Positions 17,549-24,893 of a DNA stretch of 41,362 nucleotides are shown one piece after another; position 1 is the stretch's first letter, and each line of letters begins with the position of its first letter. The notes beneath the pieces are model-generated. The model searched no databases, was not told the origin of the DNA, and was given only the letters and a program-made list of their open reading frames with translations. A program made the translations under genes and the position numbers. The stretch is from an uncultured bacterium (GTDB taxonomy: Bacteria > Patescibacteriota > Minisyncoccia > Phycocordibacterales > CAINVO01). The stretch is from NCBI GenBank assembly GCA_903854195.1, contig CAINVO010000003.1, positions 1 to 41,362 on the forward strand. The letters are read 5' to 3'.

Positions 17549-18419
17549 AAGCCGAGTGATTGCTCCCGAATATGTTTAATCATTATTACAACCGGCAAAT
17601 TTTGAATAATTTTTAAAGCCGCCTGATACTCTGGGATTGCCTCCGAACCTTTCCCCTCCTTTTCCAGTGACCTGGCCTTTCGATAATGATCCAAAAAATC
17701 CGGAGCTACTTTTTCAAAAAGATGCCCCCACGCTTCCGCCGCCTGCCAAAGCGGGAGATATTCGGCTGGCACATTTTTGGGTTTGCTACTCAATATTTTA
17801 TGAATAGTGAGATCAGCTTCTTCAACACTTCCGGTTTTCAGTTGGTGCGAAAAATTTACCCATTTCATCAAAAGTTCGATTCCGGCGATTTCATTCGAGC
17901 CTGACTGGAGAAGTTGAGAAGATTTTCCCAGACGCGAAAATCCACGCTAACTCAGATTGGCGCAGTAATTCCTGACCCTGGGGAGACAGCTGGCCAATGC
18001 ACTCGGCATAAATCGCAGTCAGCTTTTTATCTGTGTCTTTCCATGCCTCAGGAGATTCCTGAAAAGAGATTGGCCCACCTAAAAAAAAAGGCCTCCAAGA
18101 GACGGATGTGCTGGTTTTCCTCCTTCAGAGTCTGAAGTTTCATGCCCTCGGAAGTAAAATATCCGGCGTTCTGTTGCGCTACGAGCGCTGCGTAGGTTGC
18201 CTCTCTGAATTTTATCCATGCTGTATGGGCCTCTCCCAGTGCCAACTGATCACGCATGGGAAGACTGCCAACGGCTCGTTGAAACGTGGTGTTGAGCCGA
18301 ATGTCTGTTTCCGAATATGGGTCGGTGGCTTCATTTTGCTGTGCTGAGGCGTGCCGCCAAAAAAACACAAGAATAATGGGAAAAAACCAATTTCGTCTGT
18401 TAGCCGTAAATGGCAGCAT
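17545..18419 (-). pseudogene. Exported LprI-like (DUF1311) protein broken by two frameshifts
   Basis: The frame from 18419 starts with a signal peptide (MLPFTANRRNWFFPIILVFF) and a DUF1311/LprI-like repeat (LNTTFQRAVGSL, HTAWIKFRE). At a run of nine A/T bases (18081-18089) it shifts; the next frame gives a second LprI-like repeat (LTAIYAECIGQLSPQGQELL, RQSELAW). Near 17925-17940 the reading shifts again into a TPR-like helical part (ADLTIHKILSS, EGKGSEAIPEYQAALKI) ending at 17545. Both shifts equal one extra base. Either the gene is decaying or the assembly has indels. LprI-family proteins inhibit lysozyme at the cell surface in other bacteria; function here is unproven. Confidence 0.6.
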
Positions 18420-18518
18420 GGAAAGGAGTTACTCCTAACCATTGGTGAAAATATTGTCGAGATTGATTGATGAAATATTTTTATTTTCTCTCTCCTGAAC
18501 AAGTGCTAATGTTTTTTT

Positions 18519-18728
18519 ATGAAAACAGGGATGCACTGGCAGCGCATCGCAGAGCGCCTCGCCGAAGCTGGCTGGTCGTGGAAGCATTGCGAACGCACAC
18601 ATAAAAAAAGAAATTTGGTGCATTTGATCGAGGCACATAATCTCGATGGGGAAGTCCATTGTGTGGTCGCAGACTCAATAAATGAAGGATTTCATGCCCT
18701 TAAAAACTCAATAAAGGCGGCGAAGTAA
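18519..18728 (+). CDS. Small plasmid-type protein with GWSW motif
   Basis: The 69-residue protein contains WQRIAERLAEAGWSWKHCE and ends in a DGEVHCVVADSINEGFHALK segment. This pattern is familiar from small accessory proteins of plasmids and conjugative elements (consensus W..IA..L...GWSW....DG....V.AD), whose function is not known. It is followed by two other genes that commonly travel with it, the TLLHNHF-type gene and the RadC cluster. Confidence 0.55.
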   Translation: MKTGMHWQRIAERLAEAGWSWKHCERTHKKRNLVHLIEAHNLDGEVHCVVADSINEGFHALKNSIKAAK

Positions 18729-18813
18729 TCTGCTCGGATTTAGGGAGAAATAGATTTTGCGTACCGCTCCTTTTCTCCGTGAATTTTAAAGAAAAAAAGA
18801 AGGAACGGAAAAT

Positions 18814-19198
18814 ATGACAACGACAGCAAAAATGCACGTAATCCAATTTAATGAATTGCCTGATATTAGCGAAGTTGACCCCGTCAGCGAAAAAGAAAGG
18901 GGATGTCTTGAAGCCGTCAGACAAGTCATTGACGCGCATGGCTGCATCACCAGGTTCGGAGTCACACTTCTTCACAATCATTTTCATCTCGCGGAGGACG
19001 AGATTCTTGTTGAAACATCCAATAGCGAGGATCGCAGCCTTGTCAGTCCGCCCGCGCAAGATAAACGAGGTTGATTTAGGGCGGCTTGTTGAGACTTACT
19101 GGCGCTGGGACAAGAACTTTGTGAACGGCTGTGAGAAATTCTGTCCGACCGACAGAAGGGGCGATCATTTGGGTTACAAAGACCACTACCCAACTTAA
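18814..19198 (+). pseudogene. Plasmid accessory protein (TLLHNHF type) with a frameshift
   Basis: The frame starting at 18814 gives CLEAVRQVIDAHGCITRFGV, TLLHNHFHLAEDEILVETSN and then stops at 19074. The next frame continues with LGRLVETYWRWDKNFVNGCE and GDHLGYKDHYPT to 19198. Together they match a single protein of about 128 residues known from plasmid accessory regions. The switch lies at about 19030-19065. It is either a real mutation or a one-base sequence error. The gene stands between two other typical plasmid-accessory genes. Confidence 0.55.
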
Positions 19199-19301
19199 CC
19201 AAGAGAGGCCTTCCTTCCAGCCCTGGTGTCAGTGTGTAGATTCCCTTACTATTCGAAGGGTGTAGTGGTACAATGGGGTTCTTATAATAACTATAAGAGC
19301 A

Positions 19302-19550
19302 ATGCCATCTAATGAAATCATTTTTCAGCATCCAGAGCTTTCGAAAAACGAGGTCTTTTTCATTAATGCCAATACAGAAGGGTTTTTAATGATGGAGTTC
19401 AGGACTAAGCGCAGAGGGGTTCAGGCTTATGATGGATGTGGAAATAAACTCCTCAGTGCTGATTGGTTTCCGGTGTTCTTACAATTGTCGGAATTAAAAA
19501 AGCTTAACTTGTCGCTCTCTGATATTAGAAGGCAGGCCAATAGTTTGTGA
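19302..19550 (+). CDS. Hypothetical small protein
   Basis: The 82-residue protein (MPSNEIIFQHPELSKNEVFF) belongs to no family I recognise. It is a mixed alpha/beta-looking, soluble protein with no signal peptide. The region before it contains TACAAT (19268-19273) and TATAAT-like boxes that could serve as a promoter. A bidirectional terminator separates it from the convergent gene at 19624. Confidence 0.5.
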   Translation: MPSNEIIFQHPELSKNEVFFINANTEGFLMMEFRTKRRGVQAYDGCGNKLLSADWFPVFLQLSELKKLNLSLSDIRRQANSL

Positions 19551-19589
19551 AATCCGGATACGACGGCATCAAAATAAATTTCAAAGAAA

Positions 19590-19626
19590 AACACCCTCTC
19601 CATTTCAGAGAAGGTGTTGTTTTTTA
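19590..19626. terminator. Bidirectional intrinsic terminator
   Basis: AACACC.CTCTC and GAGA.AGGTGTT (19590-19617) pair around a CATTTCA loop, followed by a T-run on + and an A-rich flank on the other side. It serves two convergent genes. Confidence 0.75.
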
Positions 19627-19923
19627 ATAATCATCTGGGAGAAGTACGGTGGTCACCGATCTATCATGCTCGGTGATCAAGTAGAACTTCACGCCTGCCG
19701 CCGTGTGATACACAGAGAGCAAGCGGCTTTGCACTTGAAGAGCTTCTTCGTTTGCTTGCCAGTCCTCTTCACCAACGTCACCCCAATCGCCATAAGCATG
19801 GCGGAGGATTGCTTCCCAGATTTCATCTGGTGAGATTGCCTGGATTGCATTTGATGTTGCAACGATTGTTCCGAGACGGAATTTCGGCACTTCGTCTTTT
19901 GGATTTGGCTTAATACTCATCAT
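19624..19923 (-). CDS. Plasmid-related protein, GDWGDV family (copy 1)
   Basis: This 99-residue protein carries the family pattern AYGDWGDVGEEDWQANEEAL and ends FYLITEHDRSVTTVLLPDDY. Such proteins are common beside RadC in integrative elements, and the role is unknown. It lies 8 bases downstream of the RadC remnant on the same strand. A diverged paralogue is at 29108-29392 in the same element, sharing CGDWGDVDEDTRNRNEMAL and a similar ITTRGRSATAIMLPEDE end. Confidence 0.65.
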   Translation of the reverse strand: MMSIKPNPKDEVPKFRLGTIVATSNAIQAISPDEIWEAILRHAYGDWGDVGEEDWQANEEALQVQSRLLSVYHTAAGVKFYLITEHDRSVTTVLLPDDY

Positions 19924-19931
19924 CGCCTCCT

Positions 19932-20185
19932 TTACACAATTCCTGCCTCGCGGAAGGAAAAGTATTTATTATGTCCAACAATGATGTGGTCGGTGACTTC
20001 GATACGAAGGATCTTTCCGGCATCCACCAAAGTGCGGGTTGTTTTCATGTCAGCATCCGAAGGCTGTGGGTCGCCACTGGGGTGGTTATGCATCAAAATG
20101 ACTGCATAAGCTGCCCCAATGACCGCCGCCCTAAAGACCTCGCGGGGATGTGCGATTGTCTCGTTGACCGACACTCTAATCTTTG
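19932..20185 (-). pseudogene. RadC / JAB-domain protein, C-terminal fragment
   Basis: The frame reads SVNETIAHPREVFRAAVIG, AAYAVILMHNHPSGDPQPS and LRIEVTDHIIVGHNKYFSF. The JAMM metal motif HNHPSGDP-x(2)-SD is intact, but the N-terminal part of the domain (and any HhH region) is missing. It is cut at about 20175-20185 where a permease fragment begins on the opposite strand. RadC-type JAB proteins are frequent in mobile elements and were historically called DNA repair proteins; their true role is unclear. ATG 20174 could still start a short product. Confidence 0.75.
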
Positions 20186-20475
20186 TCGGTTGGCTCTTCT
20201 ACGCAGCTGGCGCTTGCGGCGTCTTTATACTACGACATAAAGAGCCGCACACACCTCGTCCGTTCAGGGTTCCTGGTTATCCTCTCATTCCAGCGGCCTT
20301 TGTCATATTCGCAAGCGTATTTCTCATTCTGACAGTATATAACGACGTTGCCGCTTATCGAGCAGCTGTCGCGGATGGGAGACCTGCTATTATAAACTGT
20401 GCCTTTGGCGTATTTCTTGTTTTGCTTGGCTCTCCGATTTATTTATTCTATCGGTCAAAACGGCAGCCAAAATAA
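20173..20475 (+). pseudogene. APC-family amino-acid permease, C-terminal fragment
   Basis: The + frame ends in the typical last segments of APC permeases: IFVGWLFYAAGACGVFILRH, then PRPFRVPGYPLIPAAFVIFA and LGSPIYLFYRSKRQPK before TAA. RPFRVPGYP is a hallmark of the family. About 300 or more N-terminal residues are missing, and the fragment joins RadC DNA at about 20170. It cannot work as a transporter. It is probably a foreign fragment captured during recombination, or a chimeric assembly join. Confidence 0.75.
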
Positions 20476-20550
20476 CCTCAATTTTGAAATGCATTCTTCG
20501 TCTGTCTCCGAAGGGATACCCTGTGTATAAATTGCGGCCTTGATTGTTAG

Positions 20551-20964
20551 TTAAAGATCTCTAAATCTTACATTGCCTTTGTGACCAAAAATGTCCAACA
20601 TTAGTGATTTATGAGATCCAAAATGAATTCGTATTGTATTATATTCGGTTAGATGGTGTTCCAGTAAGTCAAAAAATTGCAAAGTTTTCTCACTCGATGC
20701 TAAGTTGCGCGAGAGGTGACCGAAAGGGTAGATAACCACTGTTCTTATACCGGTATCTTTACTAAACGAATTTATTTCAAGTACTAGCTTACGAACGGTA
20801 TCTTGAATATTATCACAATTCTCTACTGTTATTAACACGACAATAGACTTGCGAGTGACATATTCTCGTCTTGTTATAGGTTCGGGATTCACACCAACAG
20901 GCCGCGTGGCTAGTTTCTTTATCTTGGTTTCGAAATTTCTTGTGCTTAAAAGTAGTGACTTCAT
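20551..20964 (-). CDS. Stand-alone archaeal-type threonyl-tRNA synthetase editing domain
   Basis: From ATG 20964 the 137-residue protein matches the whole N-terminal editing domain of archaeal ThrRS (tRNA-Thr_ED, D-aminoacyl-tRNA deacylase fold): MKSLLLSTRNFETKIKKLA, SIVVLITVENCD, RTVVIYPFGHLSRNLAS and IRIHFGSHKSLMLDIFGHKG. H83 and K119 correspond to the conserved His and Lys of the family's pocket; a conserved acidic residue near the end (GHPxSE in archaea) is not seen. The archaeal domain removes Ser wrongly attached to tRNA-Thr. There is no synthetase part. ATG 20994 is less likely because it lies inside the upstream tRNA-like sequence. Confidence 0.75.
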   Translation of the reverse strand: MKSLLLSTRNFETKIKKLATRPVGVNPEPITRREYVTRKSIVVLITVENCDNIQDTVRKLVLEINSFSKDTGIRTVVIYPFGHLSRNLASSEKTLQFFDLLEHHLTEYNTIRIHFGSHKSLMLDIFGHKGNVRFRDL

Positions 20965-20968
20965 AGGG

Positions 20969-21042
20969 TATGCAGGGTGGGCAATGAACCGCACATCTTC
21001 TTACGTATAAGGTAAGCGCTTTGTCATTTAAGCTACCCGCAT
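20969..21042 (-). tRNA. tRNA-Ile(UAU)-like sequence, T-arm degenerate
   Basis: Read on minus from 21042: acceptor ATGCGGG pairs fully with CCTGCAT (20970-20976, one G-T wobble); D-stem GCTT/AAGC has loop AAATGACA; anticodon stem CTTAC/GTAAG carries the 7-base loop CTTATAC, which places T33, anticodon TAT (codon AUA, Ile) and A37 correctly. The variable region is AAGAT. The T-arm (GTGCGGTTCATTGCCCAC) has TTC but only partial pairing, and the D-loop lacks G19. CCA is not encoded (ACCC follows). The total is 74 bases. It ends 5 bases before the editing-domain ATG. It could be a divergent working tRNA, a tRNA mimic or a decayed gene. Confidence 0.55.
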
Positions 21043-21049
21043 AGTTTTA

Positions 21050-21079
21050 ATATTACACTAGATCAATACTTGGTCGCAA
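21050..21079 (-). promoter_or_regulatory. Promoter for the tRNA-like / editing-domain unit
   Basis: On the minus strand TTGCGA (21074-21079) and TAATAT (21050-21055) are 18 bases apart. The -10 box ends 7 bases before the first base of the tRNA-like sequence, so the RNA would start almost exactly at the acceptor 5' end. Confidence 0.45.
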
Positions 21080-21124
21080 GTTAGTAAAAAAACTTATGTG
21101 GTATACAAATGCGCACGGATCGCA

Positions 21125-22006
21125 TCAATTATACCATGTAAAGAAATCATCCAGTTCGTGCTCTGAGGCGAAGCAAAAGAGGGAAGTGGCACGGCCATTT
21201 TCGGCTTCATTGCAAATTTTCTTGATCCCCTCCATTCGCTTTTTAGCGGGAGAAATGAAAATTACTTGAAAGCCGGGGATGTCGTATCGGTCTCTCAAGA
21301 TTTTGCCCCTGCGGGTTTGGCTATACGCGAGTGCCTTCCGTCTGATAGATGAATGACGAAGGGTTTTCCGATGAAGCGGCATCGTGCCTCTGTCAACTTC
21401 AAGAAAGTAGTAAAAGCTTCGGATGCCCGTGTCAGTTATTGCCACAACTGAAAAGGTGGCATCGGGGATAACGCCGACTCTTTCACTGGTCTTTCCAGAT
21501 TTAATCGTGGTACGCCACTGGATACGATTGGATTTGCTTTCGTTTGGAAGTGAACCCAAAAGTTCCTCCTCACTCACAAACCGAAACCCGTGTCTGTTGC
21601 ACCCAGCCTTCAACGAAATGAGGGCACCCGAGACAGAGAGGGAATGTAAAAGAAAAAGGGAAGAAACTCGATTCCATACATTTCCAGAAGCCGTTCTTCC
21701 ACAACAATCCTCATCATGCCTGAATGATTTCCTGGTAGGGCAATACACCAATTCTGAAATTTGTCTGGCAAACCGTAATGGCATTTGAGCGGACGGGCGG
21801 TTAAGAAACCCGGAGTGATATAGTCGCTGCAAGCGTCGCGCAATATTTTGCCTGCTCCCAGGTATGAGAGAAAGGATGTGGCTGGTAGTGAGAAAGCGAT
21901 ACCGGCAGACAGCGGAAAGAATCTCCCGGTCACGGGTAGTCAAGCGGATACTCGGGAAATCCGATACGCGCTTAAAACGTGGCCTCCGGGCTACGTTTTT
22001 ATTCAT
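21125..22006 (-). CDS. Replication-relaxation family protein
   Basis: The 293-residue protein begins with a winged-helix domain of the Replic_Relax family (LTTRDREILSAVCRYRFLTT, SHILSLIPGS.QNIARRLQRL, YHSGFLNRP). The C-terminal part has the family's nuclease-like segment YYFLEVDRGTMPLHRK followed by SSIRRKALAYSQTRRGK. Such proteins are encoded on plasmids and integrative elements of Gram-positive and CPR bacteria and are linked to replication or mobilisation; the biochemical role is poorly known. It is expressed from a leaderless-type promoter and followed by the editing-domain unit on the same strand. Confidence 0.8.
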   Translation of the reverse strand: MNKNVARRPRFKRVSDFPSIRLTTRDREILSAVCRYRFLTTSHILSLIPGSRQNIARRLQRLYHSGFLNRPSAQMPLRFARQISELVYCPTRKSFRHDEDCCGRTASGNVWNRVSSLFLLHSLSVSGALISLKAGCNRHGFRFVSEEELLGSLPNESKSNRIQWRTTIKSGKTSERVGVIPDATFSVVAITDTGIRSFYYFLEVDRGTMPLHRKTLRHSSIRRKALAYSQTRRGKILRDRYDIPGFQVIFISPAKKRMEGIKKICNEAENGRATSLFCFASEHELDDFFTWYN

Positions 22007-22012
22007 CTCACA

Positions 22013-22021
22013 ATTATACCA
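22013..22021 (-). promoter_or_regulatory. Extended -10 promoter, leaderless start
   Basis: On minus, TGG-TATAAT (box 22013-22018) ends 6 bases before the ATG at 22006, exactly the spacing seen for mraY on the chromosome. Confidence 0.6.
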
Positions 22022-22073
22022 AATTTTATGGAGTGTAATTTGAAAAGCGCCAGATTTTCAAAATGGAAAAAAT

Positions 22074-22106
22074 AAGGACGCCTTTCGTTTGAGGGAAGGC
22101 GTCCTT
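22074..22106 (-). terminator. Intrinsic terminator of the small gene at 22134-22406
   Basis: A perfect 11-bp stem (AAGGACGCCTT/AAGGCGTCCTT) is followed on minus by TATTTTTTCC. It isolates the small gene from the replication-relaxation gene. Confidence 0.8.
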
Positions 22107-22133
22107 AATGTTTGGAAGGCTTAGGAATATCAT

Positions 22134-22406
22134 TTACATTCCATAAATAATGTAATCGTCATGCAAGCATTCGGGTGCTTTCACAGAGACTTTTCGGCTT
22201 TTATTTATCGCATAGATCACCTTGTCAATTTCTTCCCGCACCCATTGAATTTTGTTATAGGCGAGGTCGCTGGACATTATGTTATCCTCGTCTCGAAGCT
22301 GCCCACAGCATGACTCCACGCCTCCTAGGCTTTGCTTAATTCGAGACTGTTGCAATAAATACTCATCTGTGTTACACTGGTCTTTATCGATAGAGTTTAT
22401 TTTCAT
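22134..22406 (-). CDS. Hypothetical small helical protein
   Basis: The 90-residue protein (start MKINSIDKDQCNTDEYLLQQ) has several Cys residues and helical segments such as YNKIQWVREEIDKVIYAINK. No family is recognised. It forms its own transcription unit: a conserved hairpin element lies upstream (22415-22478) and a terminator downstream (22074-22106). The truncated gene at 16354-16584 shares this upstream element and a short similar segment, so the two may be paralogues. Confidence 0.5.
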   Translation of the reverse strand: MKINSIDKDQCNTDEYLLQQSRIKQSLGGVESCCGQLRDEDNIMSSDLAYNKIQWVREEIDKVIYAINKSRKVSVKAPECLHDDYIIYGM

Positions 22407-22414
22407 TGAGACAA

Positions 22415-22478
22415 TTCTATTGAAGGGTTAATAGCTCCCCACGACTCTGCTGTTTACAGAGTCGTGGGATTTTTTTTT
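22415..22478. promoter_or_regulatory. Conserved leader or terminator hairpin, copy 2
   Basis: CTATTGAAGGGTTAATAGCT plus CCCC repeats the element at 16591. It is followed by a 12-bp stem (CCCACGACTCTG/CAGAGTCGTGGG) and a run of nine T on +. Read on minus, the hairpin precedes GGGGAGCTATTAACCC and the gene start at 22406; read on +, it is a strong terminator for RNA coming out of the gene's antisense strand. Confidence 0.6.
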
Positions 22479-22790
22479 GGATAAATATCGGCAGTCGCAA
22501 GGGATTAAGGTCCCTTAACTATCAGAGTTGTATTACAAGCTGCCGGAATCCTATTTGAGAAATCCAAGCATAATTCACATATGAGACTGTGAAGGGATTA
22601 AGCTTGGAGAAGGAATTATGTTTCGTCGGTTTTTTATGCTCCAACAGAGTTGGATCATGCGGTGGGTGACGAGGCCGCTCTTTTATAATTGAGCCCGCTA
22701 CTGCCTCAAATATGAATACTGTCGAAAAAACATCAAGGATTATACTTTCTGCCTAAAATGCGAATTCATTTGCGGTATTACTTAATTTTA
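22479..22790. other. Intergenic stretch with short repeats
   Basis: No gene is supported. It contains the short inverted repeat AAGGGATTAAGGTCCCTT (22499-22516), and AAGGGATTAAG recurs at about 22592-22602. AAGCATAATT and AAGCTTGGAG flank the second copy. The 3' end of the coupling ATPase lies on its right side. Confidence 0.35.
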
Positions 22791-24089
22791 TTATCTTCCT
22801 TGCTCCCTCCATTTCTCCATCCACCTCTCAATTTTCTCTTCCACTTTCCTCCGCTCCGCGCAATATCGCTCTCGCGATGCGGCGATGATCGCATCCCTCG
22901 CGCCAGTTCGCTCTGAATCATCAAGTTCCGTTCTTCCCCGAAACGGTTGAATGCGTCCGTCAATCGGGCTTGGCTTCACCAGAATGTGGAATTTCTCAAG
23001 ATCGACAAACTGGCTCGCTGAAAACGCCTCCCCAAATTCTTTTGCCATGATCTCCGCATCCGGTGATCCAAGCTGAAAGGCAATCGTAGTGCCGACGTTT
23101 CCAAAAACAGCATCGCGAATCTCCGGATCAACCTGGCTCGTGAATTGGTGAGAGAGCACAAGTAAAAGCCGAAATTTCCGGGCTTCAGACAAAATCGAGG
23201 CGAAGGCCGTTGTCGAGTACGATTGGAATTCGTCGATGATCAGGGTAAAGTCGCGTCGCGACGACTCTGGCTCCGCACCCCGACGCATGGCGGCGTGTTG
23301 AAATTCCGAAACCAGAAGGGAACCGATCAGATTGGATGGCCCCTCACCGAGGGCACCTTTTGAGAGGTTGGCAATAAAAATACGGCCATGATCCATAATG
23401 AAGGGAATATCGAGTTTGCATTTCACCTGGCCTAAAATGTTCCGAAGAGCGGGGTTGGTGGCGAGCGGGGCAACCTTGTTCAGTACCGGGGAAATCACCT
23501 CTTGTCGAAACCGTTGATCGTAATTCTCAAATTCCATTTCCCAAAATGCTTTTACGAACGGGTCTTTGATCTGGCGCACTACCCACGCCCGGTATGCGTC
23601 ATCAGTCAGCATTTTTGGCAGTCCTAAAATACTTGTGTGCTCGGCATCAAGGAGAGCCCGCACCGAATTCAGCAGAACGTATTCCAAACGGGGACCCCAT
23701 GAATCTCCCCAAACATTTTTGAATGCGGAAACGATACCGGATGCTGTGCGCGGGCGTTCGTCAAAGGGAACATTGGCAAGAATATTCCAAGCGATGGGGA
23801 AGGATAGATCGCCAGGATTCAAATACACGACACGTGATGCCAGGCGCGAAGGCAATAAATCTAGAAGTTCCTCAGCCACGTCGCCGTGTGGATCGAGAAT
23901 TGCAACGCCATGCCCCTCCTCTGCCAATTGCAGGAAAATACTCCGAAGAAGACTTGTCTTCCCGGTGCCACTCTTTCCGATGCAATACAGGTGCCGACGT
24001 AGACCCTCCTCGGAAATATGAAATGGGGCTTCGACACCGCCCCAGCCCTGGCGCAAGCCAAGGCGAATGTGGAAATGAATATCGGACAT
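22791..24089 (-). CDS. TraD/VirD4-like coupling ATPase
   Basis: The 432-residue protein is a type IV coupling protein of the compact CPR/Gram-positive kind without N-terminal membrane segments. It has Walker A GKSGTGKT (residues 38-45), LDPHGD just after it, Walker B FTLIIDEFQS and the TraM-recognition-type segment LLLVLSHQFTSQVDPEIRDA followed by GNVGTTIAFQLGSPDAE. The long form VirD4 would be about 600 residues with a membrane anchor. It probably pumps element DNA to a transfer channel or drives DNA processing. GGAGG lies 14 bases before ATG 24089. Confidence 0.88.
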   Translation of the reverse strand: MSDIHFHIRLGLRQGWGGVEAPFHISEEGLRRHLYCIGKSGTGKTSLLRSIFLQLAEEGHGVAILDPHGDVAEELLDLLPSRLASRVVYLNPGDLSFPIAWNILANVPFDERPRTASGIVSAFKNVWGDSWGPRLEYVLLNSVRALLDAEHTSILGLPKMLTDDAYRAWVVRQIKDPFVKAFWEMEFENYDQRFRQEVISPVLNKVAPLATNPALRNILGQVKCKLDIPFIMDHGRIFIANLSKGALGEGPSNLIGSLLVSEFQHAAMRRGAEPESSRRDFTLIIDEFQSYSTTAFASILSEARKFRLLLVLSHQFTSQVDPEIRDAVFGNVGTTIAFQLGSPDAEIMAKEFGEAFSASQFVDLEKFHILVKPSPIDGRIQPFRGRTELDDSERTGARDAIIAASRERYCAERRKVEEKIERWMEKWREQGR

Positions 24090-24090
24090 A

Positions 24091-24210
24091 TTTCAGAGAC
24101 AGCCTCCATTCCGAAACTTTCCGCGCCACCCTTGATATGCACAGAAAAGTAAAGCTACCGACATGCGGATTGTTTTCGAGTCGGGAAGGTAATCGAAACT
24201 GTCTCTGAAA
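24091..24210. repeat. 12-bp inverted repeat upstream of the coupling ATPase
   Basis: TTTCAGAGACAG (24091-24102) and its exact complement CTGTCTCTGAAA (24199-24210) enclose 96 bases. Shorter CGAAAC motifs lie next to both arms. It abuts the start codon of the coupling ATPase. Possible roles are oriT or an operator for the nearby XRE protein; neither is shown by sequence alone. Confidence 0.5.
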
Positions 24211-24296
24211 CCCGAAAGCCCTATGCCTTCGGTGACAAGTCCACCTATATTATACCGCGAAGGTCGGTATCAGCGCGAAAATGTGAGGATCAAGGA

Positions 24297-24554
24297 TTAC
24301 GATTTTCCGCACTTGGCCTTCTTCATCGCATCCTTCAGGATTTTGCTGAGATCAATTTCCAGTGCCTCGGTGATGCGAAGAAGGGTATCAATGGTAGGAA
24401 GCCTCTCTCGTTTCTCTACGCGCATCACCATTGTGCGGCTGAGTCCGGAGCGCGTGCCGATTTCGTTCAATGAGAGCTTCTGGCGAAGTCGGGCTGCCTG
24501 AATCATCTGAACCAGATGCGTAATGGTTGCTTCGCGTTCGGAATTTTTCGGCAC
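24297..24554 (-). CDS. XRE-family transcriptional regulator
   Basis: An 85-residue helix-turn-helix protein: IQAARLRQKLSLNEIGTRSG, LSRTMVMRVEKRERLPTIDT and LLRITEALEIDLSKIL form the five-helix XRE/Cro fold. It likely represses a nearby unit of the element. AAAGGAGGTG lies right at the annotated GTG start (24554), almost overlapping it, so the true start may be slightly downstream; the next in-frame ATG is at residue 17, which would cut into the first helix. Confidence 0.85.
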   Translation of the reverse strand: MPKNSEREATITHLVQMIQAARLRQKLSLNEIGTRSGLSRTMVMRVEKRERLPTIDTLLRITEALEIDLSKILKDAMKKAKCGKS

Positions 24555-24893
24555 ACCTCCTTTTACGCAGAAATTTCCTTGCTTGCGGATATGACTATAG
24601 GCACTCTTTGCGCATGATCACCTGACGCATCCATCCTGATCCGCAGGCAAAGTCTGCCATATCCTCATAACTTCGAACCCGCCCACCCGATATTCTAGAA
24701 ATCGGCGGGGGATGGGGAGTCCCATCAACACCGGTATTGATGGCTGAAAATATGCGTTCCTGACACGCCAAGGCACCCCCTTGTGCAAAAAGCTTTTGTA
24801 TGATACAATGTAGCTAGGTGTGTGACATGTGACTGACGCTTTCGCGTCACGAACAAATATGGATTTTTGAAAATCAAAGAAAGGAAAACAAAA
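24555..24893. other. Intergenic stretch with promoter for the PEP-CTERM gene
   Basis: A promoter on + is visible: TTGTGC (24781-24786), 17 bases, TACAAT (24804-24809). A small hairpin (TGACGC-TTTC-GCGTCA, about 24834-24849) lies in the leader. Around 24680-24720 there are GC-rich short inverted motifs (CGATATTCTAGAAATCG). No gene is supported. Confidence 0.5.

Noticed and set aside
15108-20500. Explaining the whole left half as a misassembled contig from a verrucomicrobial genome
   Set aside because: Not rejected outright: the chimeric joins and frameshifts would fit. But plasmid-accessory genes of the normal kind (GWSW, TLLHNHF, RadC, GDWGDV) lie between them, and the exact 24-bp repeats enclose the region, so real patchwork evolution is at least as likely. 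Read mapping decides.
16591-22478. Integron attC-like sites (GTTAATA followed by hairpins, tyrosine recombinase in the element)
   Set aside because: The GTTRRRY core is not satisfied, there is no R''/L'' pairing scheme, and the recombinase lacks a visible IntI-type extra domain. Only two copies exist and each precedes a gene rather than following it.
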